Source: Dechloromonas sp.
GTDB taxonomy: Bacteria; Pseudomonadota; Gammaproteobacteria; Burkholderiales; Rhodocyclaceae
Reading direction: 5' to 3'
Length of the DNA: 64,000 bases
Assembly (NCBI GenBank): GCA_016790815.1
Contig: JAEUOG010000064.1
Span: forward strand, 46,759 to 110,758
The stretch's first letter is position 1. Every line of letters starts with the position of its first letter. The translations under genes and the position numbers were made by a program. Below are positions 37,482 to 47,630 of this stretch, piece by piece. Below the pieces are notes generated by a model that did no database searches, had not been told where the DNA came from, and saw only the letters and a program-made list of their open reading frames with translations.

Positions 37482-37617
37482 GTCGGGAACCGTATTCAGA
37501 TGGTGTCAGGGCGCTATCTTAAACCCAAACCCGAAAATTGGCTTTGCTACGGTCAACCTGAAAAAATGCCCGAAATTGAAATGGTGGGCGACGTTGCCAT
37601 TGGCTACGCCGAGGCGC
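37482..37617. other. Intergenic gap between fliN and fliO, nothing recognised
   Basis: This 136-base stretch breaks an otherwise tightly packed operon. I see no coding region of convincing style, no sigma28 or sigma54 consensus and no intrinsic terminator in it. Confidence 0.5.
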
Positions 37618-38058
37618 TTAGCGGTTGAGCTTGCGCATGCGCTCCGAGGGCGTGATGATGTCAGTCAGCCGGATGCCGAACTTGTCATTGACGACAACAA
37701 CCTCGCCCTGTGCGATGAGCGTGCCATTGACCAGAACATCCATCGGCTCGCCTGCCATTGCATCAAGTTCGACGACTGAGCCGTGGGCGAGTTGCAAGAG
37801 ATTCTTGATGGTGATTTTGGTCCGGCCAAGTTCGACGGTGATCTGGACGGGGATGTCGAGAATCATGTCGAGTTCGTTCATGATCCCGCCCTGGCCCTGA
37901 GGGGTTGAGAACGAGGGGAATATGTCAGCCGGTTGGACGCTTGCGGTGGCGGCTCCTTCGCTAACGACCTGCTCGGCCATGGCGGCAGCCCAATCGTCCT
38001 CGCTGATCTGGCCGTCGTCCTCGGCGGGGGTTTCCATGTTTTCGATTTCGTCAGCCAT
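37618..38058 (-). CDS. fliN: FliN motor switch protein
   Basis: FliN is a C-ring switch protein. The 146 residues have an acidic N-terminal extension (about 1-55) and the SpoA domain (LDMILDIPVQITVELGRTKITIKNLLQLAHGSVVELD, then EPMDVLVNGTLIAQGEVVVVNDKFGIRLTDI region). It overlaps fliM by eight bases. Confidence 0.97.
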   Translation of the reverse strand: MADEIENMETPAEDDGQISEDDWAAAMAEQVVSEGAATASVQPADIFPSFSTPQGQGGIMNELDMILDIPVQITVELGRTKITIKNLLQLAHGSVVELDAMAGEPMDVLVNGTLIAQGEVVVVNDKFGIRLTDIITPSERMRKLNR

Positions 38059-39067
38059 TTTTTTCTCCCATCACCGGTTCCCCGGGCGGTGCGTCGGGCG
38101 AAGCAGCAATGAATCGCTCGACTTTAAGTGCGTACTGGCCATTTTGCTGGCCATAGGAACATTCCATCAAAGGGACGCTATCTACCTGCGCTTCGATGTG
38201 TTGCGATAGATTGAGGGGGATCACGTCACCCTCCTTGAGATTCAGGATTTCGCGCAGCGAAATTTTCCCCGTGCCAAGATGCGCAACGATCTCGACTTCC
38301 GCACCTTGCAACTGCTTGCGTAGCGTGCCGATCCAGCGTTTGTCAGTTGATAGCTGATCGCTTTGCATGGTGCTGTAGAGCAGATCCCGGATCGGTTCAA
38401 GCATCGAGTACGGGAAGCAGATATGCATGTCCGCTGTTGCGCCACCAAATTCAAGCGTGAAGGTCGTTGAGACGACGATTTCGGACGGTGTCGCAATGTT
38501 CGCGAACTGCGAGTTCATTTCCGAGCGAATATATTCGAAATTGATGTCGTAGACCGGTTTCCACGATTTGCTGTACTCGGTGAAGACGACACTGAGCAAG
38601 CCCTGGATGATGCGCTGTTCGGTGGCAGTGAAGTCACGTCCCTCAACGCGGGTGTGAAAGCGACCATCGCCGCCAAACATGTTGTCGACAACCAGGAACA
38701 CCAGATTCGGATCGAAGACGAACAGTGCTGTGCCACGCAATGGTTTCGCAATCACCAGGTTCAGATTGGTCGGAACGACCAGGTTCCGGATGAACTCGCT
38801 GTACTTCTGCACGCGGATCGGGCCGACCGAGATTTCCGCATTGCGATGCATGTAGTTGAACAGGCCGATACGCAGATAGCGCGCGAAGCGCTCGTTGACC
38901 AGTTCCAGTGTCGGCATCCGGCCGCGGACGATCCGCTCCTGGGTGCCGAGATTGTACGAACGTATCCCGCCGCCTTCCCCTTCGTTTTCGTCGGGTTCGT
39001 CGGTTTCACCGGTGACGCCCTTGAGCAGGGCATCAACCTCGTCCTGGGATAGGAAATCTCCCGCCAT
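38051..39067 (-). CDS. fliM: FliM motor switch protein
   Basis: FliM receives CheY-P and sets rotation direction. The 338-residue protein starts with the CheY-P-binding peptide MAGDFLSQDEVDALLKGV, continues with the CheC-like middle domain (LVNERFARYLRIGLFNYMHR; VVDNMFGGDGRFHTRVEGRDFT segment) and ends with a SpoA domain. Length is normal. Confidence 0.98.
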   Translation of the reverse strand: MAGDFLSQDEVDALLKGVTGETDEPDENEGEGGGIRSYNLGTQERIVRGRMPTLELVNERFARYLRIGLFNYMHRNAEISVGPIRVQKYSEFIRNLVVPTNLNLVIAKPLRGTALFVFDPNLVFLVVDNMFGGDGRFHTRVEGRDFTATEQRIIQGLLSVVFTEYSKSWKPVYDINFEYIRSEMNSQFANIATPSEIVVSTTFTLEFGGATADMHICFPYSMLEPIRDLLYSTMQSDQLSTDKRWIGTLRKQLQGAEVEIVAHLGTGKISLREILNLKEGDVIPLNLSQHIEAQVDSVPLMECSYGQQNGQYALKVERFIAASPDAPPGEPVMGEKNG

Positions 39068-39073
39068 GGAACC

Positions 39074-39640
39074 TTACTGAATAATGAATGAGGTGAAGAG
39101 AACGGCTTTGACCGGGCCATCGGGTGCAACCACAACACCTTTCTTGTTCTTCACGGGAGGATCGATGACGGAATTGATCTCGTCCTTGAGCGCGTCAGCC
39201 AGTTGCTCCTTGCCTTCCTTGGGCAAGAGTTCGGATGCTTTCTTGGAGGACAGCAGCAGCGTCAGGTTGTTTCGAATCTTGGGCATCTTTGCCTTGATGT
39301 CAGGCTCAGCAGTCGCATCTTCGACTTCAAGGGAGAGCGCCACCTGCAAATACTGATCGCCCGTTTCCGGCACTAGATTGACGGTAAATGCATCCAGGCT
39401 GATGAAGACCGGCGGGGCGTCCTTGTCTTTTTTCTTGTCTTTCTTCTTGGCAGGCTTGGCAGTTTCTTCTGCAGCCTCCTCGTCATCCTCGGCGTGGTCC
39501 CCCTTTTTGAGCAACATGAAGGCAGCGCCTCCGCCCAGAACCACCAGAAGAACGACGGCAAGGATGATGATCAACATTTTTTTGCTTTTTTTCGGGGGGG
39601 CTTCTGCCCCTTCTTCCGCTGGCTTGGCATCCTTGGCCAT
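39074..39640 (-). CDS. fliL: FliL basal-body stator-associated protein
   Basis: FliL is a single-pass inner-membrane protein that supports the stator. The 188-residue protein has a lysine-rich cytoplasmic N-terminus, one membrane helix (about 22-44), an acidic/lysine-rich linker (GDHAEDDEEAAEETAKPAKKKDK region) and a periplasmic FliL domain starting at VFISLDAFTVNLVPETGDQYLQ. It starts the fliLMNOPQR block, 35 bases after fliK. Confidence 0.95.
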   Translation of the reverse strand: MAKDAKPAEEGAEAPPKKSKKMLIIILAVVLLVVLGGGAAFMLLKKGDHAEDDEEAAEETAKPAKKKDKKKDKDAPPVFISLDAFTVNLVPETGDQYLQVALSLEVEDATAEPDIKAKMPKIRNNLTLLLSSKKASELLPKEGKEQLADALKDEINSVIDPPVKNKKGVVVAPDGPVKAVLFTSFIIQ

Positions 39641-39675
39641 TGTCTCTCCCTAATTACTCGATCGTGACGATCCGG

Positions 39676-40941
39676 TTACGCGAACAGGTCAACCAAACCT
39701 CGTCCCCGCTGAATTGGCATTCCAGCAGGATTGGTGCTTGCGTGGCTATCGGGCGAAAGTATAGCGTTTTCCCCGGAGGTGCGGGCCTCATTGGCAAACT
39801 GAAAGGCCGCCTCGCGGTTCTGCGATGGCATATGGCTGCCAACGTTGGCTTGACCGAGATTAATCCCGGCAGTCGAGAACATTTCACGGAGCTGTGACAA
39901 CGACTCCTGAATGGCTTGGCGAACTTCCTGATGTGGGGAGGCGAAAATGGCTGTGGCCTGATCGCCGCTTATCGAGATGGAGATTTGCACGGGCCCCAGC
40001 TGTGGCGGATTGATGCTGATCTGGGCGAGCTGCTGGTCATTTTTTGCTAGCCAGACAACTCGGCTACCAAAGTCCCCGCTCCAGTTTGGTGAATGGAGCG
40101 GCGTGTTGACGCTGGACTGCTGGGTAGGTGGCATGGGCGCTGCGCTGGTACTCGCGGCGCCGGCAGCGGCAAGTGCCGATGCAAAGGCTGGCGTGCTGCC
40201 GCTGTTGCCGGGATTGGCGTCGCCGGCAAGAATTGCCGCATTTGCGGTTTCGGACCGCGGACTGATCTTTGGTTCGCTGGCGTGGGCCGCTGGAGGTACC
40301 GTGGCGCCGTTAGCGGCAGCAAGGATCCGTTCTGATTGGGCAGAGCGCCCTTCTTTTGAATCCGCTTCCAGACTGTCAGCTTTGGCTGTTGTTCCTGGGA
40401 GAGGCTGCTTGTTGCGGTCGACGTTGTCTGGAAGGCGATTTTGAGAAGGCGCCGTCGCCAGTGGAATGATGTACTGGGCTGCCATGCCTGGATCGATCGG
40501 AATGCCCTCTGGATCAGTGGCTGAATTCCTGTCCTTGTCCTCGATTTTCCGTTCGCCTTCAGGGTTTATGACCGGTTGGGCTGCGCCTTGTTTAGCGTTC
40601 GGGACAAGCGCTGCCAGAACGCTCTCCGCATTTTTTTCCGCAACCTGTGAGACTGAGGGTAGCGTGTCGGGAGCAGGCAGCTTGCCGTCCTTTGAAGGGC
40701 TTGCGCTAGCAATAATTTCACTGAGCAGCTCCCCATCCGGTTTGGAGGCGACCGCGGTGCCTGCGGCTGCATCCGTGGTCAGCAACGCAGGGGTCGACTG
40801 GCCCGTGGGCGTAAACTGGTCCGCCAGAAGCGTGGCAAAATCCAACGGCAAACCGGAATCCGGAAGTGTATCGCCAAGTCCAGGCAGGGCCGTTTTACCC
40901 CCCGTGGCCACAGTCAAACTGGGGATTGCCGCAATAGTCAT
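39676..40941 (-). CDS. fliK: FliK hook-length control protein
   Basis: FliK measures hook length and triggers the FlhB switch. The 421-residue protein has a long low-complexity Ala/Pro/Ser-rich N-terminal part and a compact C-terminal domain (about 290-400; QISINPPQLGPVQISISISGDQATAIFASPHQEVRQAI region), the typical FliK_C pattern. The ATG at 40941 with AAGG upstream is preferred over an upstream in-frame TTG. A second FliK-like gene lies at 50453. Confidence 0.93.
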   Translation of the reverse strand: MTIAAIPSLTVATGGKTALPGLGDTLPDSGLPLDFATLLADQFTPTGQSTPALLTTDAAAGTAVASKPDGELLSEIIASASPSKDGKLPAPDTLPSVSQVAEKNAESVLAALVPNAKQGAAQPVINPEGERKIEDKDRNSATDPEGIPIDPGMAAQYIIPLATAPSQNRLPDNVDRNKQPLPGTTAKADSLEADSKEGRSAQSERILAAANGATVPPAAHASEPKISPRSETANAAILAGDANPGNSGSTPAFASALAAAGAASTSAAPMPPTQQSSVNTPLHSPNWSGDFGSRVVWLAKNDQQLAQISINPPQLGPVQISISISGDQATAIFASPHQEVRQAIQESLSQLREMFSTAGINLGQANVGSHMPSQNREAAFQFANEARTSGENAILSPDSHASTNPAGMPIQRGRGLVDLFA

Positions 40942-40998
40942 GATCGGACCTTGAAGTGCGTGAAGATGCTTCAAGGTAAGCAAGGCATATGCCTGAAA

Positions 40999-41454
40999 TC
41001 AGTCGCTGTCTTCGTCGTTGCGTACGGCGTATTTGCGTGTCGAATGTTCTTCGAGGATTTTTTGTTGCTGCTTGTTGTCGAGTACCTTTTCTCGCGCATT
41101 GTGCCGATGAGATAGGGTATCAATGGCCTTCAATCGCTTGTTCTGCTCTTTCCAGTTTTCCTGGCCGCTGACCGTGCTTTGCTCCGAATGGCGAACGGCC
41201 AGCGCTTGCTGGTTGATAGCCTCATCAATACGAGCCAGAAAGTCCTGATAGTTGCGCAGTGCGATTGGCGTGACTCCTTGAGCGCAGGCTTCCCGTAGCT
41301 TGATTGCGTATTCAGCCCGATAGTCCTCCAGCATCTGCAGCCGGCTTCGTGCACTGTGTTCAGCGGCGATCAGTCGACCGAGCTGGCGTGTGGCTTCATC
41401 TGTGCGGGTCTGCATCAGTTCAAGCAGTGGTTGCAAGGAGAATTTGCTGGTCAT
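40999..41454 (-). CDS. fliJ: FliJ export chaperone-escort protein
   Basis: FliJ is a coiled-coil protein that connects FliI to FlhA. The 151 residues are almost entirely charged helix (MTSKFSLQPLLELMQTRTDE; ENWKEQNKRLKAIDTLSHRH), the standard FliJ look. It follows fliI by three bases. Confidence 0.92.
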   Translation of the reverse strand: MTSKFSLQPLLELMQTRTDEATRQLGRLIAAEHSARSRLQMLEDYRAEYAIKLREACAQGVTPIALRNYQDFLARIDEAINQQALAVRHSEQSTVSGQENWKEQNKRLKAIDTLSHRHNAREKVLDNKQQQKILEEHSTRKYAVRNDEDSD

Positions 41455-41457
41455 AAC

Positions 41458-42876
41458 TTATGGGAAAAGGGCTGATAGTGCGCTGACGCTACTCGGGAAA
41501 TCGGCCTGCTCGGTCAATTGCTGCTGAAGAAACCCTTCCATGCGTGGATAAAGGTTGATGGCCTGGTCCAGGACAGGATCGGAGCCGGGTGAATATGCCC
41601 CTACCGAAATCAGGTCGCGTGAGCGCTGGTAGCGGGCAAAAAGCACCTTGAAACGGCGAATTTGATCCATTTGCGAGGGGTCAATCAGGTTGACCATGGC
41701 CCGGCTGATCGATTGCTCGATGTCAATCGCCGGGTAGTGCCCAGCGTCAGCGAGCGTTCGGGATAGAACGATGTGACCGTCGAGAATGGCACGCGCCGAG
41801 TCGGCAATCGGGTCCTGCTGGTCATCGCCTTCGGCCAGAACTGTATAGAAGGCGGTCATCGATCCACCGCCTTCGGGGCCGTTGCCAGCGCGTTCCACGA
41901 GTTGCGGCAAGCGTGCAAAAACCGATGGCGGATAACCACGCGTAGCCGGAGGCTCGCCGATGGCCAAGGCAATCTCACGTTGCGCCATGGCGTAACGGGT
42001 CAGGGAGTCCATGATCAGAAGAACCTGCTTGCCCTGGTCGCGGAAATACTCGGCAATGGTCGTGGCGTATGCTGCTCCCTGAAGTCGCATCAGCGGCCCG
42101 GTATCCGCTGGCGCAGCAACAACAACAGCCCGGCGCATACCTTCCTCGCCGAGAATCTGTTCGATAAACTCCTTAACCTCGCGACCGCGCTCGCCGATGA
42201 GCCCAACGACGATAACTTCCGCTTCGGTGTAGCGAGCCATCATGCCGAGAAGTACGGACTTGCCTACACCAGAGCCTGCAAACAGCCCCATGCGCTGCCC
42301 TCTGCCAACGGTCAACAGGGCGTTGATGGAACGAATGCCGACGTCGAGCGGGTGCTCGATTGCGGCCCGTGTCATCGGGTTGATCGGGCGACTTTGCAGG
42401 GGGCGGGTCAGGTTCGAACGAAGTGGGCCTTTGTTGTCCAGCGGGCGGCCGACTCCGTCGAGCACACGACCCAGCAGTTCGTCGCCAACCGGCCCTTGCT
42501 TGGCCCGATCAATGGCCCGGCGTTTGTGCTTGACCGGGAAGTCGACACGTGGAGCAGGGTTCGGCGGATCGCAGGCAATGACGCGTGCGCCAGGAGCCAG
42601 TCCGAAGACATCATCGGAGGGCATCAAGTAAAGCTTTTCGCCGGCGAATCCCACCACTTCGGCCTCAACCGGCGCGCCACTGGCCGGGAAAATGTGGCAC
42701 GAACTGCCAAGTGGCAGCTTCAGGCCCGATGCTTCCATGACCAACCCGTTAATCCGCGTCAGGCGACCGGCTGGCCAGAGAGGCTGCGCAGAAGATGCCG
42801 AATGTTGGCAGCCGTTCAGAAAGCGCAGCCAACGCCCGACGTGGTCGGGAAGAGGCGTCAGGGTTTTGTCATCCAT
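41458..42876 (-). CDS. fliI: FliI flagellar export ATPase
   Basis: FliI is the export ATPase, related to F1-beta. The 472-residue protein has Walker A ([20 protein letters not shown], about 185-205), Walker B ([36 protein letters not shown] region) and an N-terminal beta domain. The start overlaps the fliH end by 19 bases. Confidence 0.98.
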   Translation of the reverse strand: MDDKTLTPLPDHVGRWLRFLNGCQHSASSAQPLWPAGRLTRINGLVMEASGLKLPLGSSCHIFPASGAPVEAEVVGFAGEKLYLMPSDDVFGLAPGARVIACDPPNPAPRVDFPVKHKRRAIDRAKQGPVGDELLGRVLDGVGRPLDNKGPLRSNLTRPLQSRPINPMTRAAIEHPLDVGIRSINALLTVGRGQRMGLFAGSGVGKSVLLGMMARYTEAEVIVVGLIGERGREVKEFIEQILGEEGMRRAVVVAAPADTGPLMRLQGAAYATTIAEYFRDQGKQVLLIMDSLTRYAMAQREIALAIGEPPATRGYPPSVFARLPQLVERAGNGPEGGGSMTAFYTVLAEGDDQQDPIADSARAILDGHIVLSRTLADAGHYPAIDIEQSISRAMVNLIDPSQMDQIRRFKVLFARYQRSRDLISVGAYSPGSDPVLDQAINLYPRMEGFLQQQLTEQADFPSSVSALSALFP

Positions 42877-43577
42877 TCGGACGGAGTGACCCCAATGGAT
42901 TCAAGAACGCGCTTCCAGCGTGTCTCGATAGTGGCATCCACTTCGCTAGTGCCTGCTACAAGCAGGCATCCGCCTAGCGAAATTTCAGTGTCGTCAACGA
43001 TCTGCGCGCCCGTCTGTGAGAGTTGCTCGCCGATACGCTCGCGAATCAACTTGGCATCTGCTGGATTCAGTCGTACGACAATATGGGCATGGTGCAGTGG
43101 CAATGCCGTGATTGCCTCGCGAATGACCGGTAGCAGCAGCTCGGGCCGTGTGCTGATGGCGCTACGGAGTACCTGAGCAGCGACCTCAAGGGCCAGGTCA
43201 AGTATCTGGTCAGCGATGTGCTGGTCGATGTGTGCCAGCGAAACCTGCAGGTTGCCAAGGAGTTCCGCGAATCGTGCTGTCGCTTCAGTAACGGCTGCTG
43301 CGGTGGCCTCTTGGCCCGCTTCCAGTCCTTCTCGATAGCCGAGGCTGCGGCCGGTTGCTCGTGCCTCCTCGTGAATTCGCTCTATCTCCTCAGCACTCAC
43401 CTGGCTCTGAGTGCCATGAGCTTCTGTTTGGACAGACGGGGCGGCTGGCGGGCTGGACGCAATGGTCACACCATCAACGGGCGACCTTGTTTGTGATGCG
43501 GCATGCTTTGCATCGAGTGAGCCGATATTCCACCGCTGATAGCCGGTGAGTTTGTCCTTGGGAATGACGCCAGCCAT
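42858..43577 (-). CDS. fliH: FliH export ATPase regulator
   Basis: FliH is the stator-like partner and inhibitor of FliI. The 239-residue protein has a variable N-terminus opening [16 protein letters not shown], a helical middle with AxxxG-type spacing ([26 protein letters not shown]), and a C-terminal domain ([58 protein letters not shown] region). Neighbours fliG and fliI confirm it. Confidence 0.95.
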   Translation of the reverse strand: MAGVIPKDKLTGYQRWNIGSLDAKHAASQTRSPVDGVTIASSPPAAPSVQTEAHGTQSQVSAEEIERIHEEARATGRSLGYREGLEAGQEATAAAVTEATARFAELLGNLQVSLAHIDQHIADQILDLALEVAAQVLRSAISTRPELLLPVIREAITALPLHHAHIVVRLNPADAKLIRERIGEQLSQTGAQIVDDTEISLGGCLLVAGTSEVDATIETRWKRVLESIGVTPSEWMTKP

Positions 43578-43583
43578 CTCGAG

Positions 43584-44585
43584 TTAGACCATTTGCTCGC
43601 CACCTGCGCCACCAAGGACGATTTGTCCCTCGTCGGCCAGTCGACGTACCACCTTGAGGATTTCCTTCTGCTCGCCTTCGACTTCGGAAAGACGGACGGG
43701 GCCCTTCGACTCCAGGTCTTCGCGCAGCATTTCTGCCGCCCGTTGCGACATGTTTTTGAAGATTTTTTCGCGGAGATCGGGGGAGGCCCCCTTCAGTGCC
43801 AGGATCAGGGAGTCGGACTGCACTTCGCGCAAAATGAGCTGGATTGAGCGATCGTCGATTTCCAAGAGATTTTCGAAAACGAACATCTCGTCGAGAATCT
43901 TCTGGGCGAGGTCCGGGTCGTACTCACGAATGGCGTCGACAACGGAAGTTTCGTTGGCCGTGCCGATGAAGTTGAGAATTTCAGCTACCGTGCGAACGCC
44001 GCCCATCGCCGTCCGTTTGACACTGGTGGAGCCGGACAGGATGCGCATCATGGCTTCGTTCAACTCGCGCAATGCGGTGGGCTGAATCCCTTCAAGCGTG
44101 GCAATGCGCAAGACGACGTCGTTGCGCAGGCGCTCAGTGAAATGATTGAGAATTTCGCTGGAGTGGTCGTGTTCGAGATGGACGAGGATCGTCGCAATAA
44201 TTTGCGGGTGCTCGTTCTTGATCAGGTCGGCAACCGTTGTCGCATCCATCCATTTCAGTCCCTCGATCCCCGAGGTCTCGCCTCCCTGCAAAATGCGGGA
44301 GATAAGGTTTGACGCCTTGTCGTCGCCCAGGGCCTTGGTCAGCACGGAGCGGATGTAGTTGTCAGTGTCGACGTGAACGGCGGTGTGCTCCTCGGCATTT
44401 TTATGGAACTCGTCGAGTACGTTTTCGACGGTTGTTCTTGGCACGCTCTTTAGCGCTGCCATGGCGTGTCCGAGTTTTTGCACCTCTCGTGGTCCGAGGT
44501 GCTTGAGCACCTCGGCAGCATGATCCTCGCCGAGCGCGATCAGCAGGGTCGCACTCTTCTCCAGGCCGTCGTCGCTAGGTGGCAT
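43584..44585 (-). CDS. fliG: FliG motor switch protein
   Basis: FliG couples stator force to rotation. The 333-residue protein has the N-terminal FliF-binding domain, the middle armadillo domain (EHPQIIATILVHLEHDHSSEIL) and the C-terminal charged motor domain (MFVFENLLEIDDRSIQLILREVQSDSLILALKG region). It overlaps the fliF end by 11 bases. Confidence 0.98.
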   Translation of the reverse strand: MPPSDDGLEKSATLLIALGEDHAAEVLKHLGPREVQKLGHAMAALKSVPRTTVENVLDEFHKNAEEHTAVHVDTDNYIRSVLTKALGDDKASNLISRILQGGETSGIEGLKWMDATTVADLIKNEHPQIIATILVHLEHDHSSEILNHFTERLRNDVVLRIATLEGIQPTALRELNEAMMRILSGSTSVKRTAMGGVRTVAEILNFIGTANETSVVDAIREYDPDLAQKILDEMFVFENLLEIDDRSIQLILREVQSDSLILALKGASPDLREKIFKNMSQRAAEMLREDLESKGPVRLSEVEGEQKEILKVVRRLADEGQIVLGGAGGEQMV

Positions 44586-46329
44586 TGGTGCCCATCCAGT
44601 CCTTGATTATGTTGGCTACAGCTTTCGGGTCTGCCTGCGCTATGTCGCGGGCCTTTTGTACCTTGACCGCATAGTGGTCGATCCGAACGGTGTCTTCTCC
44701 CGGCTCGCCGTCGACGCCGGCAATCGTGACGTGACCCGCGGCGCCGGCAACACCCTCGGCGGTCGTTGGCGAATGGCGGTGATCGGCTGGGGGCGGGAAC
44801 ATTGTCTTCAGTGAAGGCTGAATGACCTTCAGGAAGAGGAATGCGACGATCAGGGCGATCAACAGGTACTTGAGAATATCCTTGGCGTAGGAAATCGTTT
44901 CCGGATCCTTCCAGAGCGGGATGCTGTCGTCGATTTTTTCGCTGGCTGTGAAGGGGGCGTTGGCTACCGAAATGGAGTCGCCCCGTTCCTTGTTGAAGCC
45001 CATGGCTTCGCGGACAAGATCGTTGATCTGTTTCATCTCCGCTTCGGGAAGCGCTTTGGTTACGGGCTGGCCATTCTTGTCCACATCTTTGCGATGATTG
45101 ATCACGATGGCGGCTGAGAGGCGCCTGATGTCGCCCATGCCTTGCTTAGTGTGCCGGATGGTTTTGTCGATCTCGAAATTGACGGTGGCAGTTTTGTTGG
45201 TATTGATCGGCTGGCCAACGGCATTGAGTGGCGCCGTGACACCGGCCGCATCCAGCCTCCCCTGAATATCACCCGGTTTTGCCGGTTGACCGGGAGCGGT
45301 TCCCGTGGCTGGTTGCGTCAGTGGTGCGGTCGCGGGAACTGGCGGCTGATTGGTCAGGGCGCCCGGAACGCCTCCGGCCGACTGGTTGATGCTGGCCGAC
45401 TCGTTGGTCTGGCGGCTGCGGATGGCCGTTGTTTCCGGCGTGTTGTTGGGTCGGTAGCTCTCGGCCGTTTGCTCACTTTGGGAAAAGTCGATGTCCGCAG
45501 CTACCTGAACCTTGTAGTTCTCGCTTCCCAGCATCGGCTTGAGGATGTCCTCGATGCGCTTGATGATGCTGCCCTCGATATCGCGAACATACTTGACCTG
45601 GGTGGCGTCCAGGCCTGCCTCGGTCAGCTTGTTTTTCAGTTGCGAGAGCAGGGCGCCGCTCTGGTCGATGACGGTGACGTTGCTTGCCGGCAAGTGCGGC
45701 ACACTGGAAGAAACCAGATGCGTGATGCCGGCAATCTGCGCGCTATCCAAGGCACGACCGGCAAAGACGTTGAGCATCACGGAGGCCGTCGGTTTCTGCT
45801 CTTCGCGGACGAATACCGAAGGCTTGGGAATGGCCAGATGGACGCGTGCCGACTGCACGGCGCCAATCGACTGGATGGTACGGGCCAGTTCGCCTTCCAG
45901 CCCGCGCTGATAATTGACCTGCTCGGCAAACTGGCTGACGCCGAATTTCTGGTTTTCCATCAACTCGAAACCGACCATACCGCCGCGCGGCAGGCCTTGT
46001 GAAGCCAGTTTCAGCCGAATGTCGTGAACGCGCTCGGAGGGAACCTGTACTGCGCCGTTGTCGCTGAAGCGGTGTGGGATATTCTGTTGTTCAAGAATGG
46101 CGACGATAGCCCCGCCATCCTTTTCATTGATGTTTGAGAAAAGCGTTTTCCAGTCTGGCTGCCGGCTCCAGAGGATCGTGCCGACGACAATGGCGATCAA
46201 AGCAGCCGTTGCCACCATGAAGACTAGCTTTTGTTGACTCTCGAGCCGGTTGAAGGCGTCGCGCAGACGCTCCAGCGGATTTCCGGCCGGTGCATTTCCT
46301 GCTGTCGTCTCAGTTGTTGCTGCCATCAA
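44575..46329 (-). CDS. fliF: FliF MS-ring protein
   Basis: FliF forms the MS-ring on which the flagellum is built. The 584-residue protein has two membrane segments (about 37-57 and 460-480), ring-building motifs (FSNINEKDGGAIVAILEQQNIPHRF; RVHLAIPKPSVFVREEQKPTASV), and a C-terminal cytoplasmic tail for FliG. It is the first gene of the minus-strand array and is divergent from flrB. Confidence 0.97.
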   Translation of the reverse strand: MMAATTETTAGNAPAGNPLERLRDAFNRLESQQKLVFMVATAALIAIVVGTILWSRQPDWKTLFSNINEKDGGAIVAILEQQNIPHRFSDNGAVQVPSERVHDIRLKLASQGLPRGGMVGFELMENQKFGVSQFAEQVNYQRGLEGELARTIQSIGAVQSARVHLAIPKPSVFVREEQKPTASVMLNVFAGRALDSAQIAGITHLVSSSVPHLPASNVTVIDQSGALLSQLKNKLTEAGLDATQVKYVRDIEGSIIKRIEDILKPMLGSENYKVQVAADIDFSQSEQTAESYRPNNTPETTAIRSRQTNESASINQSAGGVPGALTNQPPVPATAPLTQPATGTAPGQPAKPGDIQGRLDAAGVTAPLNAVGQPINTNKTATVNFEIDKTIRHTKQGMGDIRRLSAAIVINHRKDVDKNGQPVTKALPEAEMKQINDLVREAMGFNKERGDSISVANAPFTASEKIDDSIPLWKDPETISYAKDILKYLLIALIVAFLFLKVIQPSLKTMFPPPADHRHSPTTAEGVAGAAGHVTIAGVDGEPGEDTVRIDHYAVKVQKARDIAQADPKAVANIIKDWMGTNAT

Positions 46330-46362
46330 TAGCCGGTCAAATTGCGGTGAAACAGAAGAAGA

Positions 46363-46378
46363 ATCAATCGAGAAGCCA
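46363..46378 (-). promoter_or_regulatory. Weak candidate sigma54 promoter of fliF
   Basis: On the minus strand, TGGCTT-CTCGA-TTGAT resembles a -24/-12 element but has GA instead of GC at -12. Its position, 34 bases before fliF, suits the hierarchy, but the mismatch makes this tentative. Confidence 0.35.
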
Positions 46379-46436
46379 AATTATCCTAGAAATATTCTAC
46401 TATTACCCGGGCTGAATTCACCCTTTCTTTTTCGAT

Positions 46437-47630
46437 GTGGCCGCGCTGATCAATCCCTTGACTCCCGATCCCGATACCAAGACTGCTGAATTGCAACGGG
46501 CATTTGCCATGTTCAATCAGGTGTCTGCCGAGTTGACTCAGGCATACGAATCCTTGCAAGTTCGTGCCGCCTCCCTGACAGAGGAGCTGGCGGTGGCAAA
46601 TGGCGAATTGCGTCGGCAGTATCAGGAGAAGGAAGCGCTTTCCGAGCGTCTGTCATCCCTGCTCGATGCCTTGCCGGCTGGCGTGGTGCTGCTTGATGCC
46701 TCAGCTATCGTTGCTGCGGTCAACCCCGCTGCGATGGCCATTTTTGGCGACGATATGGTCGGGCGGCATTGGGGTGATGTGGTTCGGGCCAGCCTGGAGC
46801 CCACGATGGCAGTCGGTGAGTGGTTGCATGGCGAAGGGCGCTTGTCGATCGGCGAGAGCGCTTTGCCTTCCGCTGGCGGAAAAATCCTTCTGATTCACGA
46901 CGTGACAGCCGCCCACCGGATGAAAACCGAACTGGAGCGTAATCAGCGCCTTGCTGCCATGGGTGAAATGGCCGCTTCGCTGGCCCATCAGCTCCGTACG
47001 CCGCTGGCTGCGGCGCTGCTCTATACCTCCAATCTCGGCGAAGCTGGCGTTTCGGACGAGGCGCGTGCCCGATTTTCAGAGAAGGCGAGCGGGCAGCTAC
47101 GGCGTCTTGAGCGCTTGATTCAGGATGTTCTTCTTTTTGCCAGGGGCGAGAGTATCGGGCGCGATGTGATTTCCGTCTCGGATTTGCTGGCCGAAGCGGC
47201 TCAAACGGTCGAGCCGCTGATGCGTGAGCATGGCCACGTCTTTTCCGTGGAAGAATCCTGTAGCGGGGCGATTATCGTCGGTAGTCGCAAGGCCTTGTTT
47301 GGGGCGCTCGTCAATTTGCTGGAGAATGCCATGCAGGCAACGGTAGCGGGCGGCAAAATTTGCCTCTCCGGCAATTGCCGTGGCGATCTGGTGGTAATTG
47401 GTGTGCGCGATAGCGGCCCGGGGATTGCGCGTGAAATGCAGGCACGCATCTTCGAGCCCTTTTTTACCACAAAGGGGCAGGGAACCGGCCTGGGTCTGGC
47501 GATTGCCCTCGGCGTGGCAAGAGCACATGGTGGCACAATCGACCTGCTTTCGGAGGCGGGCGCTGGCGCCGAGTTTGTCATCACCTTGCCGGTGTCGCCG
47601 GCAGAGAGCGAGTCTGAACACCATGGCTGA
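46437..47630 (+). CDS. flrB: FlrB/FleS-type sensor histidine kinase
   Basis: This soluble 397-residue kinase has an N-terminal coiled region (about 20-75), a PAS domain (about 76-165), a phospho-acceptor His184 (MAASLAHQLRTPLAAAL) and an HATPase domain (LVNLLENAMQA, DSGPGIA, TTKGQGTGLGLAIA). No membrane segment is visible, as in FlrB and FleS, which sense flagellar assembly from the cytoplasm. The GTG at 46437 is used, with no strong ribosome site. Its end overlaps flrC by eight bases, and fliF is divergent. Confidence 0.9.
   Translation: MAALINPLTPDPDTKTAELQRAFAMFNQVSAELTQAYESLQVRAASLTEELAVANGELRRQYQEKEALSERLSSLLDALPAGVVLLDASAIVAAVNPAAMAIFGDDMVGRHWGDVVRASLEPTMAVGEWLHGEGRLSIGESALPSAGGKILLIHDVTAAHRMKTELERNQRLAAMGEMAASLAHQLRTPLAAALLYTSNLGEAGVSDEARARFSEKASGQLRRLERLIQDVLLFARGESIGRDVISVSDLLAEAAQTVEPLMREHGHVFSVEESCSGAIIVGSRKALFGALVNLLENAMQATVAGGKICLSGNCRGDLVVIGVRDSGPGIAREMQARIFEPFFTTKGQGTGLGLAIALGVARAHGGTIDLLSEAGAGAEFVITLPVSPAESESEHHG

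Noticed and set aside
41773-43176. 467-codon plus-strand frame opposite fliI and fliH
   Set aside because: Antisense to two certain genes; composition is not protein-like.
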